Part shown: positions 32,460 through 42,101 of the stretch, piece by piece
How positions within the stretch are numbered: the first letter of the stretch is position 1
Layout: every line of letters starts with the position of its first letter
Assembly (NCBI GenBank): GCA_046546355.1
Contig: JBKGXZ010000001.1
Coordinates: forward strand, 59,906-123,905
Direction of reading: 5' to 3'
Length of the DNA: 64,000 nucleotides
Origin: CAZBUB01 sp046546355
GTDB lineage: Bacteria; Desulfobacterota; Desulfovibrionia; Desulfovibrionales; Desulfothermaceae
Made by a program: the position numbers and the translations under genes
Notes under the pieces: model-generated
Database searches by the model: none
Seen by the model: the letters and a program-made list of their open reading frames with translations, nothing else
What the model was told of the DNA's origin: nothing

Positions 32460-34262
32460 TCATTGCTTTGCGCTGCTTTGCTGTTCCTCGTGCAAAAAGA
32501 GATAGTCGTAAACCGATTTGACTATGGGCCCTGCAGCAGAGCTGCCCATGCCCCCGTGCTCCACCAGGGCCACCACCACATAGTTCTCCTCTCCCTTCTG
32601 AGCGAAGCTGGCCATCCAGGCGTGGTGCCTGAATTGGTAGGGGATGTCCTCCTGGTCCTTGTCCTGGTGCTCTTCCATGAGCCTGATGACCTGGGCCGTA
32701 CCTGTCTTGCCGCCTATTTGGATCCCTGGGGTCCGCAGTCTCCAGGCCGTGCCCTGGGGCTCCTGCACCGTGGCTATCATGGCCTCGCGCAGGATCTGCA
32801 GCTGCCTTTTTTCCAAGGGCAGCTCGGCCTGGAGCTGCGGTTCCTGGTCCTTTAACAGCTGGGGCTTATACAGCATGCCTCCGTTAATCAGGGCGGACAC
32901 GTAGCGGGCGATCTGCAAAGGGGTGACCTGGGTATAGCCCTGTCCGATAGACATGTTGATGGTGTCCCCACCCTGCCACCTGGAGCCAAACCTGCGCAGC
33001 TTCCAGTCCTTGTTCGGTATAACTCCCTGGTTCTCATTGGGTATATCTATTCCGGTGCGGGCATGAAAACCGTAGTTCCTGGCGAAGCTGCTAATCTTTT
33101 CCACCCCCAGCTCCTCGCCCAGCTTGTAGAAGTACACGTCGCAGGATTGTTTCAGGGCTTCTTTCAGATCCACCCTGCCGTGTCCCTGCTTTTTCCAGCA
33201 TCGAAATACTCCGTTGCCCACCCGGTACTTCCCGGAGCAATAAGCGGTATCTTCAGGCTTGACCTCGCGGTGCTCCAGGGCTGCTGCAGCCATTACCAGC
33301 TTGAATACAGATGCAGGGGGGTAAGTGCTCTGCAAACAGCGGTTTACTAATGGGTGCCTGGGATTGGAAAGGAAGCCTTGCCATCTCTGGCTGGAAACGC
33401 CGTGGGCAAAGAGGTTATTGTCAAATCCTGGCTTGCTGACCAGAGCCAGGACCTCTCCTGTGTCAGGGTCCAGGACGACCAGGGCCCCTGAATGGTCCTG
33501 GAGCTGGTGCCAGGCGAACTCCTGCAGGTCCAGGTCTATGCTCAGCTTTAGATCCTGACCTGGCTCTGGCTCCAGAAGCACCTTCTCCTCCAGGGTCCTG
33601 CCCTGGGCATTAACCTGGAGCTGTTTCAAGCCCTTGCTGCCTCGCAGCTTGCTGTCAAAGGACTTCTCCAGGCCCTGCTTACCCACATTGTCCCTGAGCC
33701 TCAAGTCAGAGTTCTCCTCCAGATCCTTTTCGTTCGCCTGGGCCACAAAGCCCAGCACAGGGGACAGCAGCTCGCCCTGGGGGTAGGTGCGCAGGGGCTT
33801 GGGCACGATACGTAGCCCGGACCAATCCATGAGCTGGGTCTCGATTCGGGCCAGCTCCTCGAACTCTAGTCTGGGGACCAGGATCTGTCTGGCAAAGGGC
33901 TTGACCCGCTGCTTATCCTGCTCAAACCTCTTTCGCAGCTGGGCATAGTCTTTTCCGGTCCACTGGCTGACCTGCTGCAGCGCTGCCTCTATATCAGTGC
34001 AGTCCTCCCTGACAATGGCCAGGCCATAGGCTGGCTGATTCTCTGCCAGGATTTTGCCGTGTCTGTCCCGGATCAGTCCCCGGGGGGCATGTATGGATTG
34101 CTGCCTGACTATATTATCCCTGGCCTTTTCTGCGTAGATGTCTGCTTTGTAGATCTGGAAATACCAAAGGCGCAGACCTATTGCGCAAAACAGGGCCAGG
34201 ATCAGTATCTGCAGCAAGACAACTCCGGATTTGCTTTCCTTGTCCCCTTGCTGGTCAAACAT
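32460..34262 (-). CDS. mrdA: Penicillin-binding protein 2
   Basis: Elongation-specific transpeptidase. 600 residues from the ATG at 34260-34262, which overlaps the mreD stop by 8 bases; a GTG two codons earlier is also possible. N-terminal membrane anchor (about 13-35), dimerisation/pedestal domain (about 50-210), transpeptidase domain. The catalytic serine is in SVFK (Ser318), second motif SCD (about 373, as in many PBP2 proteins), third motif KTGTAQ (about 519). Confidence 0.95.
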   Translation of the reverse strand: MFDQQGDKESKSGVVLLQILILALFCAIGLRLWYFQIYKADIYAEKARDNIVRQQSIHAPRGLIRDRHGKILAENQPAYGLAIVREDCTDIEAALQQVSQWTGKDYAQLRKRFEQDKQRVKPFARQILVPRLEFEELARIETQLMDWSGLRIVPKPLRTYPQGELLSPVLGFVAQANEKDLEENSDLRLRDNVGKQGLEKSFDSKLRGSKGLKQLQVNAQGRTLEEKVLLEPEPGQDLKLSIDLDLQEFAWHQLQDHSGALVVLDPDTGEVLALVSKPGFDNNLFAHGVSSQRWQGFLSNPRHPLVNRCLQSTYPPASVFKLVMAAAALEHREVKPEDTAYCSGKYRVGNGVFRCWKKQGHGRVDLKEALKQSCDVYFYKLGEELGVEKISSFARNYGFHARTGIDIPNENQGVIPNKDWKLRRFGSRWQGGDTINMSIGQGYTQVTPLQIARYVSALINGGMLYKPQLLKDQEPQLQAELPLEKRQLQILREAMIATVQEPQGTAWRLRTPGIQIGGKTGTAQVIRLMEEHQDKDQEDIPYQFRHHAWMASFAQKGEENYVVVALVEHGGMGSSAAGPIVKSVYDYLFLHEEQQSSAKQ

Positions 34263-34716
34263 GGGCACCCTTGAGCAGGCGGTTTTTAAGACCCAGCAGG
34301 ATCAGCCACAGCAAAGGCAGGGCCAGGACCGTCTGCAGGGACTGCTCCAGGAGCAGCTGCCTGGAGACTTCCAGCTCCTGCAGACTGCTTAGCAGGTACA
34401 GGCAGAGGTACTGCCAGAGTCCGGCAAAAGTAGATATCAGGAATATAAACAAAAAGCCCCTGGTGTCCAAGAGGTTTTCGGTATAATAGAAAAGCAGGAT
34501 CAGGCCCGAGTACCAAAGCAGGGAAGTCCCGAAGTATAGACTGCCTGAGCCCTCCTGGATCAGGATCCAAAGGGGCAGCAACCAGCTCAGCCTGGACAGC
34601 TTTTGCTCCTGCAGGAGCAAAAGCAGGGCGGGGGCGAAAAGGTCCGGCCCAGGGAATAAGCTCTGCAGCCAAACCGCAGCCACTGTATACAGGATCCAGA
34701 ATAACGCAGCAGGCAT
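34255..34716 (-). CDS. mreD: Rod-shape-determining protein MreD
   Basis: 153 residues, almost entirely hydrophobic with about five membrane helices, as in MreD. Sequence similarity within the family is low, so the call rests on size, topology and position between mreC and mrdA. It starts 2 bases after the mreC stop. Confidence 0.85.
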   Translation of the reverse strand: MPAALFWILYTVAAVWLQSLFPGPDLFAPALLLLLQEQKLSRLSWLLPLWILIQEGSGSLYFGTSLLWYSGLILLFYYTENLLDTRGFLFIFLISTFAGLWQYLCLYLLSSLQELEVSRQLLLEQSLQTVLALPLLWLILLGLKNRLLKGAHV

Positions 34717-34718
34717 GC

Positions 34719-35570
34719 CTAATTCTCTTCCTGCTGCTCCTGGGCAGCCCCCTGGGGCCTCAAGAGCAGGACCTCCTCCAGGTTTTCCAGCTCAACCAGC
34801 GGCTTGGCCAGCACCTGCTGGAACAGCGAGAGTTCAGAATGGCTGACCTGATCTACCTGGGCTACAGGCAGGCCCTTGGGGAAGATCCCCCCCAGCCCGG
34901 AGGTTACCAGATGTTCCTGACTGAAGAGTGGCGCATTTCGGCCGATGTACTTGGCCTGCAGGGGGGCGTTTATGCCCTGGCCCTGCAGGATAGCGTTATT
35001 CCGGGTCTCCTGGGTCCGGACCGGGATGTGGCTGTTGGGATCGGTCAAGAGCAGGACAGTGGAGAAGTTGAAGCTGGTCTTGTGCACCCTGCCTACGACT
35101 CCCTTGGGGGTCACAACAGGCATATCCTGGCTTATTCCCTGGCTGGATCCCTTGTTGATCATGAACGTCTGCAACAGGGAATTGGGCCCCATGCGATAGC
35201 CGATGATCCTGGCGGCTTCAAAGTCCCAGCCTTCTGGAGGGCTAAGCTGGAGCAGGGAGCGCAACCTCTTGGCTTCTGTTGCCTTGCTCTGCAGCTTGGC
35301 CAGGCGCAAACGCAGCTCTGAGAGCTCCTGCTGCAGCCTCTGGTTTTCCTGCTGCACCCCTTGCAGGTAGATGTACCTGGACCAGAACTCCTGGGCCTGG
35401 TGATGCAGCCATTTCCCAGGGCTCAAGGCCCAGCCCACAAACTCCAGCCCTGTATTGCTGGCCAACTGGTCCAGATGTCCGGTGTTCCAGTTCCAGGTAT
35501 ACAAGCTAAGGTACAGGATTATGGGTGTTAGGAAAATTATCAGTAAGCTTTTAGACTTGGAAAAGGGCAA
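34719..35570 (-). CDS. mreC: Rod-shape-determining protein MreC
   Basis: 283 residues. A short cytoplasmic N-terminus, one membrane helix (about 8-25), a coiled coil (about 75-105, QQENQRLQQELSELRLRLAK) and a periplasmic beta domain with the conserved VVTPKGVVGRVH. The start is a TTG at 35568-35570, one base after the mreB stop codon, so translation is probably coupled to mreB. Confidence 0.92.
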   Translation of the reverse strand: MPFSKSKSLLIIFLTPIILYLSLYTWNWNTGHLDQLASNTGLEFVGWALSPGKWLHHQAQEFWSRYIYLQGVQQENQRLQQELSELRLRLAKLQSKATEAKRLRSLLQLSPPEGWDFEAARIIGYRMGPNSLLQTFMINKGSSQGISQDMPVVTPKGVVGRVHKTSFNFSTVLLLTDPNSHIPVRTQETRNNAILQGQGINAPLQAKYIGRNAPLFSQEHLVTSGLGGIFPKGLPVAQVDQVSHSELSLFQQVLAKPLVELENLEEVLLLRPQGAAQEQQEEN

Positions 35571-35571
35571 A

Positions 35572-36615
35572 TCAGTCTATGGTCACTTCTTTTAGGATGT
35601 CTAGATTGTCCAAGACTTTGCCGGAGCCGATCACCACAGTGGACAAAGGGTCGTCCACCAGACTGATGGGCAGCTGGGTTTCCTCCCTGAGCAGCTGGTC
35701 CAAGCCCTTGAGCAGGGCTCCGCCTCCGGTGAGCACAATGCCTCGATCCACAATGTCCGCAGCCAGCTCAGGCGGGGTCTGTTCCAGGGCCATGCGCACC
35801 GCCTGCACGATGCTGTCCACCTCCTCAGAGATAGCGTTCCTGATCTCCTCAGTGTTCACTGTGAGATGCTGGGGGATGCCTGAGACCAGGTCCCTGCCCT
35901 TGACCTCCATCTCTTCCTGGTCATAGTCTCCGGAAAAGGCAGAGCCGATCTTCTGCTTGATCTTCTCCGCGTTGCCCAGGCCGATCAGCATATTGTACTT
36001 GCGCTTTATGTGGTGCAGGATGGATTCGTCCATCTTGTCCCCGCCCAGGCGGATGGATTTACTGTAGACTATTCCAGCCAGGGAGATCACTGCCACCTCG
36101 GTGGTGCCTCCGCCTATGTCCACCACCATGTTTGAGGTGGGCTCGGTAATGGGCAGGTTGGCGCCTATGGCTGCGGCCATGGGCTCCTCTATCAAATACA
36201 CCTCCCTGGCCCCGGCGCTTTGGGCTGATTCCTTGACCGCTCTTTTCTCCACCTGGGTGATGCCTGTGGGCACACAGATGATGATCCTGGGCCTGACCAA
36301 CCTCCTGCTGTTGTGCACCTGGGAGATGAAGTGGCGCAGCATGGACTCGGTGATCTCGAAATCCGCGATCACTCCGTCCTTCATGGGCCGCACCGCAACG
36401 ATGTTCCCAGGGGTCCTGCCCAGCATGCGCTTGGCCTCGTCTCCCACGGACAAAACTTTGCTGGTGCCTTTGTTATCCTTCTTGACAGCCACCACCGAGG
36501 GCTCATTGATGACTACCCCTTTGCCTTTGACATAAACACAGGTGTTTGCTGTCCCCAAATCTATGGCTAGGTCGTTGGAAAAGGCACCTAGCAGCCTGTT
36601 GAATACATTGGCCAT
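35572..36615 (-). CDS. mreB: Rod-shape actin homologue MreB
   Basis: Forms membrane-bound filaments that organise cell-wall growth. 347 residues. Actin-fold motifs: phosphate 1 IDLGTANTCVY, phosphate 2 VVDIGGGTTEVAVIS, adenosine motif IVLTGGGALLKGLD. First gene of the rod-shape operon and divergent from the YhcC-like gene. Confidence 0.97.
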   Translation of the reverse strand: MANVFNRLLGAFSNDLAIDLGTANTCVYVKGKGVVINEPSVVAVKKDNKGTSKVLSVGDEAKRMLGRTPGNIVAVRPMKDGVIADFEITESMLRHFISQVHNSRRLVRPRIIICVPTGITQVEKRAVKESAQSAGAREVYLIEEPMAAAIGANLPITEPTSNMVVDIGGGTTEVAVISLAGIVYSKSIRLGGDKMDESILHHIKRKYNMLIGLGNAEKIKQKIGSAFSGDYDQEEMEVKGRDLVSGIPQHLTVNTEEIRNAISEEVDSIVQAVRMALEQTPPELAADIVDRGIVLTGGGALLKGLDQLLREETQLPISLVDDPLSTVVIGSGKVLDNLDILKEVTID

Positions 36616-36827
36616 AATTCCTCGCTTGCGCTAGCTGTGAAGTTTCTGTGCTTAAAATTGTCTGGACTGGCTCGCCCTGCCTGGCTTGTAAGCCCCCAAA
36701 GGGCATGCTATGTACAGTGAAGCCCAGGGCAGGAGCGTGTATCGCCCACCAGCCATTATTACAGGCTCGGACCTAAATTTACAAGCGCAAATTCTTAGTC
36801 CTCCCGGCAAGAGTGGAGCCCGGCGAG

Positions 36828-37772
36828 ATGCATACAACACGTTTCTATTCCTTGTCCAGATATATGCGTCTGCATTACGGAAAAAGAGTGCAGAAAGTGC
36901 CCCTGGATGCCGGTCTCAGCTGCCCCAACAGGGACGGCTTGCTGTCCACCCGGGGCTGCGTGTTCTGCAATCCCGCAGGTTCGGGCACGGGATGGGCAGC
37001 CCAAGGGCTCTCGCTGCAGGAGCAGTACGAGAGATGGACCGGGATCCTGCAGCAAAAATACAAAGCCAGTTTGTTCTGGGCCTATCTGCAGTCCTATAGC
37101 AACACCTATGCCCCGGCCCCGAAGCTGGCGGCAATCCTGGAAGAGATCCAGGGCTTGCCGCAGCTGGCTGGCATCTGTGTGGGCACCAGGCCGGACTGTG
37201 TGGACCAGCAAAAGCTGCGGATCCTGGCAGGGATGGACCTGCAGGATATCTGGCTGGAGCTGGGGCTGCAGTCAGCCAGGGACCGGACCCTGAGGCTCAT
37301 CAATCGGGGCCATGACAGCGAGGCTTTTGTTCGAGCCTGCGAAATGGCAGCCGGGCTGGGGATCAAGGTCTGTGCACATCTGGTTTTGGGCCTGCCCGGG
37401 GAAGGGCTGCAGGATGTGCTCTGCAGCGTGCGCTTTTTGAATCAGTTGCCTGTTAATGGGGTTAAGCTGCACAATCTGTACGTCTGCAGGGACACCCAAC
37501 TGGCCAGCTGGTGGAGGCGAGGGGAATATCAGCCTTTGCAGCAGGCCACGTATGTCCAGTGGCTGTCCCAGGCTATAGCCCTGCTGCGTTCGGATATTGT
37601 CTTGCAGCGTCTTACCGGAGACCCGGCCTCCGGTGAGCTGCTAGCCCCGGATTGGGCCAGGCAGAAGCAGGCCACTTTGCAGGCTGTGCAGCTAAACCTG
37701 GCTGATCTGGATCTATGGCAGGGCAAGCATTGGGATGCATGGTCAAAGCCTGCTGCCTGGCTGCAAAATTGA
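36828..37772 (+). CDS. YhcC/TIGR01212-type radical SAM protein
   Basis: 314 residues from the ATG at 36828, which has GGAG nine bases upstream. An in-frame GTG five codons earlier is less likely. The N-terminus SRYMRLHYGKRVQKVPLDAG and the iron-sulfur motif CPNRDG...GCVFCN (C-x12-C-x2-C) are typical of this family. Elp3-like core follows, with GICVGTRPDCV and LELGLQSARDRTL. Substrate unknown. It diverges from mreB across 212 bases with no clear feature. Confidence 0.85.
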   Translation: MHTTRFYSLSRYMRLHYGKRVQKVPLDAGLSCPNRDGLLSTRGCVFCNPAGSGTGWAAQGLSLQEQYERWTGILQQKYKASLFWAYLQSYSNTYAPAPKLAAILEEIQGLPQLAGICVGTRPDCVDQQKLRILAGMDLQDIWLELGLQSARDRTLRLINRGHDSEAFVRACEMAAGLGIKVCAHLVLGLPGEGLQDVLCSVRFLNQLPVNGVKLHNLYVCRDTQLASWWRRGEYQPLQQATYVQWLSQAIALLRSDIVLQRLTGDPASGELLAPDWARQKQATLQAVQLNLADLDLWQGKHWDAWSKPAAWLQN

Positions 37773-37849
37773 TTCCGAAAATTGTACCTATACACCGCTA
37801 CCTCGGTTTATCTGGGCATAGGAGATAGATAGTTACCGGAGATTGTGCT

Positions 37850-38338
37850 TTGACCGGCAGTCTGAGCCAGGAGACAGTGATTCAATACCCTTTGGCCCTG
37901 CAGGCTTACTGGCAGGGGCAAAGGCTGCTTAAGCTGGAGCTTTGCTTTGCCAGTCAGTGTCCCTCCGGGCCAAAGCGATCCTGTCCAGGATCCAGGTTGG
38001 GGCAGTGCTTGCAGGACTATCTGCAGGGCAGGCAGGCAGCTGTTGCAGATCTGACCTTGGCCTGGGAGCTGCTCAGCGATTTTCAGATCCTGGTGCTCAG
38101 CAGGCTGCAGGCTGGCGTAGGCAAAGGACAGTGGATTTCCTACCAGGGTCTGGCAGAGCTGTGCGGGAGGCCCAGGGCGGCCAGGGCAGTGGGCCGGGTC
38201 ATGGCCAAGAACCCCTGGCCACTGTTGGTACCTTGTCACCGGGTTCTAGCTGGGGGCGGCAAGCTGGGGGGATTTTCCAGCGGCCTGCAGATGAAGCGCT
38301 TCCTGCTTAACCTGGAAGGCATAGCCTACCAAGAGTGA
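37850..38338 (+). CDS. ogt: Methylated-DNA--protein cysteine methyltransferase
   Basis: Suicide repair of O6-alkylguanine. 162 residues. The acceptor cysteine is in LLVPCHRVL (near residue 126), preceded by the helix-turn-helix RAARAVGRVMAKNP and followed by LGGFSSG. The TTG start at 37850 has GGAG eight bases upstream. The N-terminal half is shorter than Ada-type proteins. It converges with lpxI. Confidence 0.92.
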   Translation: MTGSLSQETVIQYPLALQAYWQGQRLLKLELCFASQCPSGPKRSCPGSRLGQCLQDYLQGRQAAVADLTLAWELLSDFQILVLSRLQAGVGKGQWISYQGLAELCGRPRAARAVGRVMAKNPWPLLVPCHRVLAGGGKLGGFSSGLQMKRFLLNLEGIAYQE

Positions 38339-38354
38339 GGAATCAGTCCGGAGC

Positions 38355-39170
38355 TCAGGAGCTATCTTTGCCCAACATGCAGATGCCTTGCTTATCTGCG
38401 AGCTGCAAGGCTTCAGGGCGGTCGAAGAAAAGGCTCTTGCCAGCCTCTGCCACCAGACAGCTGGCCTTGGCCTGGAGCATGGTCCTCACAGTCTGCAGGC
38501 CCAGGGCGGGCTGGTCTATGTGTTCCTCCTGACCTGGCTTGAAGACCTTGAGCACAACGCAGCCAGGCCCTGCCAGCTCACCTGCCCGGGTGATAGCTGC
38601 GTTGGTGCCCTCCATGGCTTCCACAGCCACCACCATCTTCTTCTTCACCACCAGGCACTGACCGATATCCAGCCTGCCTATCTCCTTGGCCAGGCCCCAG
38701 CCGAAGTCTATGTCTGTTTGTTCCTGCTGGCTGGGGCTGCGCCGGGTCAAGAGCCCAGCCGGGGTGCGCAGCTCAGGCACGAAATCCAGTGGGGAGACCA
38801 CCTGCAGGCCCTGCTTGCTCAAAGTGTGCAGCAAGGCCTGGAACAAGGCATTATCGTTTTTGCTCCTGGTCTGCAGCAGGAGTCTGGCTGCCTGCAGATC
38901 AGGCCTTATTGTCAGGGCCCGGGGCTTGTTTATGCTTCCAGCCAGGACCACTTCCCGGACCCGGCTTTGCTTGAGGCAGGAGATCATCCTGCCCAGCTGA
39001 CCCAGGTAGACCCAGTGCAGCTGGCTGGTCCAGGGCCCTATCTCCTGGCTGGTATGGCCCTTGAAGGCCACTGTGACCACCTCTCTGCCCTGGCTTTTGG
39101 CGCCCTGGGCCACCAGCACTGGGAATTGGCCCTCTCCAGCCAGGATGCCCAATGGTTCCCTGCTGTTCAT
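38355..39170 (-). CDS. lpxI: UDP-2,3-diacylglucosamine pyrophosphatase LpxI
   Basis: Cleaves UDP-2,3-diacylglucosamine to lipid X; the LpxH substitute in alpha- and deltaproteobacteria. 271 residues from the ATG at 39168-39170, which forms an ATGA overlap with the lpxA stop. Signatures LGILAGEGQFPVLVAQGAK near the N-terminus and VAVEAMEGTNAAI near residue 195 match the family. Last gene of the envelope cluster. Confidence 0.94.
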   Translation of the reverse strand: MNSREPLGILAGEGQFPVLVAQGAKSQGREVVTVAFKGHTSQEIGPWTSQLHWVYLGQLGRMISCLKQSRVREVVLAGSINKPRALTIRPDLQAARLLLQTRSKNDNALFQALLHTLSKQGLQVVSPLDFVPELRTPAGLLTRRSPSQQEQTDIDFGWGLAKEIGRLDIGQCLVVKKKMVVAVEAMEGTNAAITRAGELAGPGCVVLKVFKPGQEEHIDQPALGLQTVRTMLQAKASCLVAEAGKSLFFDRPEALQLADKQGICMLGKDSS

Positions 39171-39991
39171 GGCGTGCAAGAATTATTGGAGTTGCCCCGG
39201 CTTAAGTTTTTGGGGCTGATCACTCCCCGTTCGCTTTGCTGTATGAATTCCAGCAGCAACTGAATTTCCTGGCACTGGCCCATCTCGCTCTGGATCCGCT
39301 GCAGGGCCTGCTCCTGCTTCAGCCCGGAACGCCAGATAAGCTTGAAGGCCTGCTTGAGCCTGGCCAGCTGCTCCTGGCTGAAGCCATGCCTCTTGAGGCC
39401 TATCTGGTTCAGGCCGTGCAGCCAGCCCCTCTCCCCGGCAACCAGCATGAAAGGAGGCACGTCCTGGGCCACTCCGGTCATGCCTCCGATGTAGGCGTAT
39501 TCTCCGATATGCACAAACTGGTGCACGGCGCACAGGCCGCCGATGACAGCATCGCTCCGGATATGGATATGCCCGGCCAGGGTGGCAGCGTTGGCCAGAA
39601 CCACGCGGTCACCGAGCTTGCAGTCGTGAGCTATGTGGGCATAAGCCATGATATAGCAGTGAGAGCCCACACTGGTCACTCCGCCACCTTCCGGGGTACC
39701 CCGATTGATGGTCACGTATTCCCGGATGCAGTTCTCATCCCCGATAACCAGACTGCTCCTTTCCCCTTGGTACTTGAGATCCTGGGGTGGACCTCCCAGA
39801 CAGGCATGGGCATGTACGTGATTGTTTCTCCCCAGGCTGCTCCAGGACTTGATCTGCACAAAGGGCTCTATCACGCAGCCGTCACCGATCTCGGTCTCTG
39901 CCTCCAGCACCGCGTAGGGCCCGATCTGAACATCCTGGCCCAATCTGGCCCCAGGATCCACAATTGCAGTAGGATGGATCAGCTCCGTCAT
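39167..39991 (-). CDS. lpxA: UDP-N-acetylglucosamine acyltransferase LpxA
   Basis: First step of lipid A synthesis, cytoplasmic trimer. 274 residues of left-handed beta-helix hexapeptide repeats (about 8-190), then a C-terminal helical domain. The catalytic histidine is in AYAHIAHDCKLGD (about 125), and the C-terminal GLNQIGLKRHGFS is typical. It shares one base with the fabZ stop (TGATG). Confidence 0.96.
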   Translation of the reverse strand: MTELIHPTAIVDPGARLGQDVQIGPYAVLEAETEIGDGCVIEPFVQIKSWSSLGRNNHVHAHACLGGPPQDLKYQGERSSLVIGDENCIREYVTINRGTPEGGGVTSVGSHCYIMAYAHIAHDCKLGDRVVLANAATLAGHIHIRSDAVIGGLCAVHQFVHIGEYAYIGGMTGVAQDVPPFMLVAGERGWLHGLNQIGLKRHGFSQEQLARLKQAFKLIWRSGLKQEQALQRIQSEMGQCQEIQLLLEFIQQSERGVISPKNLSRGNSNNSCTP

Positions 39992-40461
39992 CAGCTCTCC
40001 TCCTGCCTGGGAGCCAGCGCGGCAGTAAGCACGCCCTGGACTGCGAGGTTTTGGCCTACGCTGGCTTCGGCCTGCATCTTCCAGAGGTTCATCCTCTGCT
40101 TCAGGTAACTGACAAAGAGCATAAGCTGGTCCCCAGGATATACAGGCTTGCGGAAGCGCACCTTCTCTATGCCGCTGAACATGAATATCCGATCTTGGGG
40201 GAGATTCTGCTGGCTTTTTAATACCAATAGGCCTCCAGCCTGGGCCAGGGCCTCTATGATCAGCACCCCGGGCATGACCGGGTATTCCGGGAAGTGGCCC
40301 TGGAAGAATGGCTCATTCAGGGTCACGTTCTTGATGGCCCTTAGTTCCTGGCCGGGGGTGAACTCCAGAATGCGGTCCACCAACAAAAATGGGTACCGGT
40401 GGGGCAAAAGCCTCAACACTTCCAGGCTCTGCAGGCCAGCTCCCTCAAGTTGTTCACTCAT
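39991..40461 (-). CDS. fabZ: (3R)-hydroxyacyl-ACP dehydratase FabZ
   Basis: 156 residues, hot-dog fold. Catalytic His is in FQGHFPEYPVMPGVLIIEAL (about 62) with the Glu in the same stretch. It acts in fatty acid elongation and balances flux between phospholipids and lipid A. Its start overlaps the lpxD end by 8 bases. Confidence 0.96.
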   Translation of the reverse strand: MSEQLEGAGLQSLEVLRLLPHRYPFLLVDRILEFTPGQELRAIKNVTLNEPFFQGHFPEYPVMPGVLIIEALAQAGGLLVLKSQQNLPQDRIFMFSGIEKVRFRKPVYPGDQLMLFVSYLKQRMNLWKMQAEASVGQNLAVQGVLTAALAPRQEES

Positions 40462-41530
40462 GCTCTGAATCTCCTCCTGGATTGAGCAGTCCGTGCAGCT
40501 CCTTCAGCTCTGACTCCAGCTTCTTGATCTTGGCATGCATCTCCGGGAGCCTGGACTTTAGAACAGCCAAGCGCAGAAACTTGGAGTGCTCCATGGCTGG
40601 GTAGCCCGAGACCTCGCTGCCAGCAGGCAGGGACTTGTTGACCCCGGATTTGGCACCCACCCTGCAGCCGTCTCCCACGCTGAGATGCCCGCCCACACCT
40701 ACCTGCCCGGCCAAGACCACCTGATTGCCCAGCCTGGTGCTGCCAGCCACGCCCACCTGGGCCACTAGCACGCAATTCTCACCTATGTGGACATTGTGGC
40801 CCACCTGGACCTGGTTATCCAGCTTGCTGCCCCTGCCTATCCTGGTCTCCCCAAAGGTGGCCCGGTCCACGCTGCTGTTGGCTCCGATCTCCACTCCATC
40901 TTCCACCACCACTTTGCCTGTCTGGGGGATTTTCTCCAAGCCCTGCTCGTGCTGGGCGAAGCCGAAGCCGTCGCTGCCCAGCACAGTGCCGGCGTGCAGG
41001 ATAACGTTATTGCCCAGCACGGTCCTGGCCATCAGGCTGGCGTTGGGATAGATGGTGCAGGAGCTGCCTATGCGGCAGTCCTCACCCACATAAACGCTGC
41101 TGAACAGGGTGGAGTCTTGGCCTATCCTGGCTTTTGCCCCGATATACACAAAAGGGTATACTGTGACCCCTGGCTCCAGACTGGCGCTGGGGTCTATGTA
41201 GGACAACTGGCTGATCCCTTGGAAGCTGCCCTGGGGCCTGGCAAAGATCTGAGCCGCCCTGGCGAAGTCCAGGTAGGGGTCTGGGCTGAGGATGGCCTCC
41301 GGGTAGAGATGAGCCAGCTCAGGCCTGAGGATTACTGCTGCAGCCCTGGTTTTTTGCAGCTGCTTGGTATACCTGGGCTGGGCCAGGAAGCTCAGCTCCC
41401 GGGTAGAGGCCTGCTCCAAGGTGTTGCAGCCTATTATCTCCAGGTCCCGGCCCTGATACTCCCGCTGCAGCCTGGTGGCCAGGGTGCTCAATGTCCAGCC
41501 CCGGGTCTGGCCTTGATTATTATTCTGCAT
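40454..41530 (-). CDS. lpxD: UDP-3-O-acylglucosamine N-acyltransferase LpxD
   Basis: Third step of lipid A synthesis. 358 residues. N-terminal uridine-binding domain (about 1-100), then hexapeptide beta-helix repeats (about 110-310) and a C-terminal helix. Catalytic His is likely in VQVGHNVHIGENCVLVAQ (about 248). The ATG overlaps the end of skp by 11 bases. Confidence 0.96.
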   Translation of the reverse strand: MQNNNQGQTRGWTLSTLATRLQREYQGRDLEIIGCNTLEQASTRELSFLAQPRYTKQLQKTRAAAVILRPELAHLYPEAILSPDPYLDFARAAQIFARPQGSFQGISQLSYIDPSASLEPGVTVYPFVYIGAKARIGQDSTLFSSVYVGEDCRIGSSCTIYPNASLMARTVLGNNVILHAGTVLGSDGFGFAQHEQGLEKIPQTGKVVVEDGVEIGANSSVDRATFGETRIGRGSKLDNQVQVGHNVHIGENCVLVAQVGVAGSTRLGNQVVLAGQVGVGGHLSVGDGCRVGAKSGVNKSLPAGSEVSGYPAMEHSKFLRLAVLKSRLPEMHAKIKKLESELKELHGLLNPGGDSEHE

Positions 41531-42044
41531 CTTCCGGCCATTTCTGATCCAAGAGCTCCAGCACAGGCTCGGTAATATCCATCTCCTGCTTGTTGTACAC
41601 TAGGCCACTGTTCTGCTTATCCATGATCATGTCGTATCCGTTCTTTTCTCCGTAGTCCTGGATAATCTCCACCAGCTCCTTGATAATGGGCTCCCGCAGT
41701 TCCTTCTCCTTGGCCTGCATCCTGTTTTGATACTCCTGGTAGAGCTCCTGGAACTTCTGCACCTTTTCTCTGAACTCAGACTCCTTGTCGCTCTGGGCCT
41801 CCTGGCTGAGGACCAGGCTTTGCTTCTGCATCTCCTCCCGCATGGAGTCCAGCTCAGACTTGCGCTCATCCAGCCTTTGCTGCAGGCCCTGGAAATTCTG
41901 CTCCAGCTTTTGGATGGCTTCCTGTCCGGGCTCTGACTCCTCCAGCACGTACTGCAGATCCACCACGCCCACCTTGAGCTCCTGGGCCTGGGCCAGGGCA
42001 GGGAGCAGGAACATCATGGCCGTGCATATCAGTAGCTTGCGCAT
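41520..42044 (-). CDS. skp: Periplasmic chaperone Skp/OmpH
   Basis: 174 residues. A signal peptide ends near ALAQA (about residue 20), then KVGVVDLQYVLEESEPG and a long charged coiled coil (about 40-140) that forms the Skp tentacles. It carries unfolded outer-membrane proteins to BamA, whose gene is directly upstream. Confidence 0.93.
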   Translation of the reverse strand: MRKLLICTAMMFLLPALAQAQELKVGVVDLQYVLEESEPGQEAIQKLEQNFQGLQQRLDERKSELDSMREEMQKQSLVLSQEAQSDKESEFREKVQKFQELYQEYQNRMQAKEKELREPIIKELVEIIQDYGEKNGYDMIMDKQNSGLVYNKQEMDITEPVLELLDQKWPEDAE

Positions 42045-42101
42045 TGGTTCTCCTCCGCTGTTTTTGCTTGTGTCTATTGGCTAGGATCCGGCACGAGCGG
42101 G